DNA of 64,000 nt from Acanthococcus lagerstroemiae (lineage: Eukaryota; Arthropoda; Insecta; Hemiptera; Eriococcidae): assembly GCA_031841125.1 (NCBI GenBank), contig CM063109.1:31562038-31626037 (forward strand), given 5' to 3'. The notes beneath the pieces were generated by a model. The model did not search any database, was not told the DNA's origin, and saw only the letters and a list, made by a program, of their open reading frames with translations. The position numbers and the translations under genes are program-made. Positions 59,280-64,000 of the stretch are shown one piece after another (within the stretch, counting starts at the first letter, position 1; each line of letters starts with the position of its first letter).

Positions 59280-61745
59280 ATATCAGATTAAAGTAATCCG
59301 AGTGTGAGCATTATTATTCACCCGAAACTAGATTTAGGAAAAGACTACAGTGACCTAAGAAGCTAGAATTTTATTCGAACATTTTACAAGCTTGAGTCAA
59401 GTTTCATAATTATATATTTAATCATTGAGTGGTGCAGAAATACAGTAGTACATTGTCGCAGTAAATATATTAGATAAATCAGCTTAGAACATGCAAGAGT
59501 GAGGATTCTAAAATATTTTATTCATCATATTCTTTGGTATACATGATTTTGCCCACATAATAATTGCGCAACATCCGCTCAGAACGTTATTGCATGATTC
59601 CCAATCATCCAGGCAGTGCATTGCGCAACATGTTTACTTTTTGATAACGTATTGCGCAGATATTGAGCAGTTATCACGCAATTAATATCATTTGTGTAAG
59701 TAAATAAACATAATGTGAGCCTACAGCTATAAAAGAAAACCTTCCATCTCCAGGAGTAGGAATAATTATCCGCTTAAGCCGTGCGTCAACTGCTAGAAAC
59801 CTAAGCTAACCTGCGCTGTATGTTATATTGTTATCACTAAGTACATTGATGCGCAATAACAAACCAAGTGAGTGTAGCGTAGTAGAATGCGCTGAATGAC
59901 ATAAGAGTGAATGTGTTGGGTAAAATAATTATGTATCTTACCTAATGCAACACATTAACTGCGAAAATGCACTGCTGCTCCCTTGGAGGAAGTGGTACCA
60001 ATATGGATCCCATTTTGGTTTCGAGGAATTGCTCGGAACCTAAGAAGTAATTTCCTCCATTTCAATAATCAGGTAGAGAAAAAGTTTCTTATTTGCATAT
60101 ACTATTTCAGAAAATGTTAGAAAATCACTAGTGACCCGATAATTTAATTTTTTTAAGGAGTCTAAATCGACCTTCCACCAGTGTGCGGGTAATTTGAACC
60201 CACTACAATGAATTTCTAAAAATAGCACAAAACATTTGTGATTGGTTCCATTAATGAAAAAATAAACGTTCAGTTGTTACGAGAAAATATTATTTGATAC
60301 AACAAAAAATGTCAATGTGTGCATTTGCAGGCAATCAGTGGTGTCCATTCTTAGCAGATATTGTACACATCGCCAAATTTTCTTCTCAGCATGAATTCGA
60401 ATTAAAACACAGTTTAAACCAAAATAGGTACTGGTATAATTTTCCTCTGATTCAAAGAAAATCCAAATTACCCGCATATGGCAGTCAAAATAACTTTTAT
60501 CCCAATTCTGAAAAAATCTTGAATTTCATCAAGTTCACCGGAGCAGTGCAAACTGAACACGCATGGTTTACCATTGTACAAAATTTCACTAGCCGACTAT
60601 TCAATACTAATACATGATCAGTAACTTACTGATTAGTATACTTTTAAAACAACTTTCTAAAACGTTCGAAAATATTGAATATTTCTCAATAACAATGCCT
60701 TGGGAATTGAAGATGTTTTGTACATGGTTCCTTGGAGAGATTATTGAATGGATACATATTAGATTCAGCCATCAATACAACTCGAGATTCAGGATGAATC
60801 TAAATTATCCCCCAATGTCCAAATGTGTACCACTTCCTCTAATTATCGAAAATAACTACTAAGTACCTAGATAATATTTGTAAGCTAAGGTATTCAAATG
60901 AAATTTGGTACATGTGAAGGAACCTTTTCTTTACCTAATCACTGAAATGGAGGACATTAAATTCTTAGGTTCTGAGCAACTCCTCAAAACAAAAAGGGGA
61001 TCCAGATTTGTACTACTTCCTCCCAGGATGCAGCTGTACATTATCAGAGGGAATATGTTGCATCAGGTAAGTTATTTTATCCAACACATTCACTCGTATT
61101 ATATTCAACGCATTCAACTGCGCTATACCCACCCAGTGTGTGATTGCGCATCAATATACGTGATGATAACGATAATGTACCACGCAGGTTAGTGCAGGTG
61201 TCTAAGGGTTAACATATGGCTAAGCAGCTAAATACCCCCTACTCTTGGAGAGGAGCCAGTAGATGAAAGGCTTTCTTAAATTGTATGTACACTCACACTC
61301 ATTTACTTACACAAATGATATTAAATGCGTGGTATAACTGCTCAACATCTGCACAGTATGTTACTACAAAATAAAAATGTTGCGCAGTGATCAGAGTGTA
61401 CTGCGTAGTTGATTAGGTATCATGCAAGAACGTTTTGAGCGGATGTTGCGCAGTTATAATGTAGTTAATATTATGCATACCAGTGGAAAAGTTGAATAAA
61501 ATATGTTTTGATGTTCTTACGCTTGCCTGTTCTTGCCTGATTCAACATATTTATGATTAGGTATGTACTGCTATGCAGCTATACCATTTACTGATTTAAA
61601 ATACCTGATGGAATTAGACACAAATTTGTGTGATGTTCAAATGAAACTCAAGCTTCTTGGGTCGCTGTAATCATTTCCTAAATCCTATAGTTTCAGGTGA
61701 ATAATAATGCATACACTCTGATAATGATATTTAATCGAGCATTAG
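59280..61745. repeat. Large imperfect palindrome (~2.5 kb) with TTGCGCA motifs
   Basis: Sequences left and right of about 60512 are inverted copies of each other. GAGCATTATTATTCACCCGAAACTAG (59310) pairs with ATTATTATTCACCTGAAACTATAG read backward from 61710. ATTGCGCAACATCCGCTCAGAACG (59563) pairs with CGTTTTGAGCGGATGTTGCGCAGTT (61431). AAGAAGTAATTTCCTCCATTTCA (60040) pairs with GAAATGGAGGACATTAAATTCTTAGG (60944). TTGCGCA words recur in both arms (near 59565, 59612, 59650, 59852, 61143, 61381, 61447). The arms are diverged and the middle 300-600 bp does not pair clearly. It may be an old foldback transposon or a head-to-head duplication. No credible protein is encoded. Confidence 0.6.
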
Positions 61746-62155
61746 GATGTGACCGTGTTGAAAAAAGGGACCTTATGGTCGAAAACTAGTTTTCGAGAAA
61801 TAGGTACGTGTTTGAAGTTTATCAACATGACAAACAACAGTTTTAGCGACCTCCAGCTGTCATATAGTTGACCCAAGTCAAGCGTGTACGTTCACTAGGA
61901 TGTGTAATGAAATGTACAGAGCGCTCGTGACACTGCACACACGCACGCACACTGACAAATCCCAAAATGATTTTTTCTATGACGTCCTTTTCTTCGGGCA
62001 CGGTCACATATTGACGGGTTAGATGCATAACTACGTAACCCAAATTTCTCCGAAAATGAGGTTTTTACAGTTTCTGGTTCCTTCAGTACTTCTTCACTCT
62101 ATTCATTCATTTGTTTGTGAGGTGGCCCTGTATGCGCCGAGTGCTCAGACTTTGT
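61746..62155. other. Non-coding DNA
   Basis: No gene or repeat I can name. Confidence 0.35.
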
Positions 62156-62334
62156 CAGTGGCGGATCCAAGGGAGAGCCATGGGGTACATGCCCCCCCCA
62201 CCCCGGTTGAAGATTTTAAACTCAATAATAGGGAAAAAATAATAAAAATGATGAATTGTACGCTCATTACACGCCACAAAGGTGGTCACCACCACTACTG
62301 TATTCCCCATCTCCTTTTTCTAAATCCGCGCCTG
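62156..62334. mobile_element. hAT-type MITE (179 bp)
   Basis: The left end CAGTGGCGGATCCA and right end TAAATCCGCGCCTG are inverted with two or three changes. A perfect 8-bp target duplication GACTTTGT lies at 62148-62155 and 62335-62342. The interior contains a C-rich stretch and no transposase. CAGTGGCGGATCC ends with an 8-bp duplication are typical of hAT-derived MITEs. Confidence 0.88.
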
Positions 62335-62349
62335 GACTTTGTAGTCCAC

Positions 62350-63690
62350 TGCATTATTTCTCAAGTTGCTGTTAAGGATCAGCTCAGTAGCCTCACTTGT
62401 ATAGCCAAAGTGAAAATTTTACTGAGCTCTATCCCTTTGACTTCACTGAGTGCTGGATACTCTAGTCCCAGTGCTTCGTGTATTGTCCCGGCTATTGCTG
62501 AGAATTGACATATGATACGGATCGAGGTTTCTTCCTCTTCTCCACAGTACCTACAGGAGCCGCTTTTCACCACTCGTATTTTATAGTGTGTGTTTTGTGG
62601 CCCCATGACCAGTTAGTAGTTCGACCATGAGCTTGGCATGTTTCCTGTCAAGCCCTAATAGTAACTTGGCATACTTACTGGCGTCTCCTATCGGTGTTTT
62701 ACTGACGTTCATGCCACTGGCCAACCGCCAGTACATTTCCGTCTGCTTACTTATCCAGGCCTTTACTTTGGATTTTATGATGCTGTATGCTACAGAAAGA
62801 CACGGCCTGGGCGTTTCGAGTTCCTTTTTGATGCCCTTCTTCGCTAGCTTGTCAGCGATCATATGTTCCCTTTTATACCGCAGTGTCCCGGTGTCCATAG
62901 TGCAGTGACCCGGTTCTTCTGAGCAAGGGTGTATAATTTGTTAAAATACTCCGCCACCACCAGGGATGTAGTTTGGTGTGACGATAGTGCCTTAGTAGCC
63001 GATTGAGTGTACAGATATAGATCTGTTTTATTAACGAGGCTTTTCTGCTGGATTTTATCAATGGCCACCGTAATCGTCATTACATCTGCTTGGATGATAG
63101 TGACGCCCTCGCGCAGTGCCATTGAATAGTTGTCAGCGCCTTTTGCATTTGTGATTCCAATTCCTATATCTTGGCCATTTTTAGTGGCATCTGCAAACTA
63201 CACATTCCCCACTTTTTCTGGAATGCTTGGCCACCTCTTTCCCCAAGCCTCCCGTGTGGGTATCAGTGCACGGTACGACTTGTCAAAGAAAGGTTCCATC
63301 GCGATTCTCTTCTTTGGCATCCCAAAGTATCTGTCCGTCGTTCCCGCCATCTCCCACATCCTTCTGTGGCCTGTTTCTCGGGCCTGACTTGTTTGGTTGG
63401 TCAAGACGATAAGCCCCAATTACCGCAGCTGCTTCTACAGCAGTGTGAAGTGGTGGCAAGTTAGGGAGCCTTTCCAGTACCTTAGTCGGCGCAGTTTTCA
63501 TTGCCACCGTTGCCATCACGCACGGGAGCCTTTGCAGGTGGTCTAGTTCCTCTCTGACTTTGGCTCCACCATACAATGGCCGCATATGTTATTCTGGGAT
63601 GTATTACATCGATATACAGGGTTAGTCGGTTTTCCTTCCGCCATAGAAGAACTAGGGTTTGGCGAAACCTGGTGCACGTTATTTTGCCAG
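62350..63690 (-). pseudogene. LINE relic with RNase H domain (R1/I/Jockey-like)
   Basis: On the minus strand, frames from right to left give an RT connection region (VIHPRITYAAIVWWSQSQR near 63600, then LDHLQRLPCVMATVAMKTAPT and LPPLHTAVEAAAVIGAYRL), followed by an RNase H domain at 62859-63122 (IIQADVMTITVAIDKI, an acidic TDLYLYTQSATKALSS segment, VTALWTPGHCGIKGN). Then comes a C-terminal part with LLTGHGATKHTL (62600) and a CCHC-like CRYCGEEEETSIRIICQFS end (62500). In RNase H the S/D position of the SDSQAA motif reads TQSATKA, so a catalytic residue is lost, and frames are broken. The polymerase core is absent; upstream sequence is replaced by the tandem array at 63690-64000. Confidence 0.78.
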
Positions 63691-64000
63691 GCGAGAATTT
63701 CATGGGAAATATTCGGAAAAAACTCCGATGGCTCTTGGAGAATTTTATCAAGAATTTTCAAGAAAGATTTTCTAAATCTCCAAAGAATTTCATCGGAAAT
63801 CCTCGAAAAAAATCTCCTATTCAGGAAAAATTTGCGATAATTCTCGAAGAATTTCATCGAACATCATTGAGAAATATCTCCAATGACTTCAGGTGAATTT
63901 TGTCAGAAATTTTAGGTAAAATCTCCAATGATTCCAAACAATTTTATCAAGAATCATCGAGAAGTATCTCTGATTATTTTGGAAGGATATCCTTTTGGAA
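63690..64000. repeat. ~50-bp degenerate tandem array, cut by the window end
   Basis: Units of the form (A)TCTCCAATGATT-CAAAGAATTTCATCGAGAATCCTCGAGAAA recur about six times with many changes, spaced roughly 45-55 bp, up to the last base. Open frames across it are artefacts of the repeat. It directly adjoins the LINE relic. Confidence 0.65.

Overview
The window looks like nuclear DNA of an arthropod, probably an insect. It is AT-rich and sparse in genes. It carries relics of R1-like and RTE-like LINEs, a mariner, a Mutator-like (MULE) transposon, hAT-type MITEs and a tRNA-derived SINE, and one spliced gene with GT-AG introns. I cannot name the species from the sequence; nothing in it is prokaryotic.

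The main object is a complete Polinton/Maverick (adintovirus-like endogenous DNA virus) at 40803-56671, 15,869 bp. It has 1,609-bp terminal inverted repeats (TIRs) that match wherever I compared them, 5'-AG...CT-3' ends and a perfect 6-bp target duplication TGTATT on both sides. Each TIR holds an array of ~67-bp subterminal repeats, several hairpins and one full copy of a 258-codon gene. The internal genes all read leftward (minus strand), in this order: a 151-codon gene of unknown role, a GC-rich hairpin island, protein-primed DNA polymerase B, packaging ATPase, a DUF8207-like protein, a repeated coiled-coil protein, retroviral-type integrase, a PLA2-domain minor capsid protein (split by one base in an A9 run), adenain-type protease (start disturbed by an A14 run), penton-like single-jelly-roll protein, and double-jelly-roll major capsid protein. 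Together these would replicate, process, package and integrate a linear viral genome. Eight of the genes share short start-site motifs: TACTATAAAT for capsid genes, and TATAATAAATG or TATTATAAATG for most others.

Left flank (1-40.8 kb): diverged direct repeats (0.6-1.5 kb), an R1-like LINE relic (3.06-4.82 kb), a SINE (5.5 kb), a CpG-rich patch (6.2-6.9 kb), a degenerate repeat field (7.9-10.7 kb), a large internally repeated family present in inverted orientation at 15.4-17.5 and 26.9-28.5 kb, a four-exon gene of 140 codons at 24.17-26.32 kb with two MITEs in its second intron, another MITE at 26.55 kb, an RTE-like LINE tail (29.1-30.1 kb), a MULE relic (31.2-32.2 kb), two more SINE copies (34.2 and 39.1-39.4 kb) and a mariner relic (39.6-40.2 kb).

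Right flank (56.7-64 kb): a ~2.5-kb imperfect palindrome (59.3-61.75 kb), a hAT-type MITE with 8-bp TSD (62.16 kb), a minus-strand LINE with an RNase H domain (62.4-63.7 kb) and a ~50-bp tandem array running off the window end. Large stretches between these show no gene I can support.
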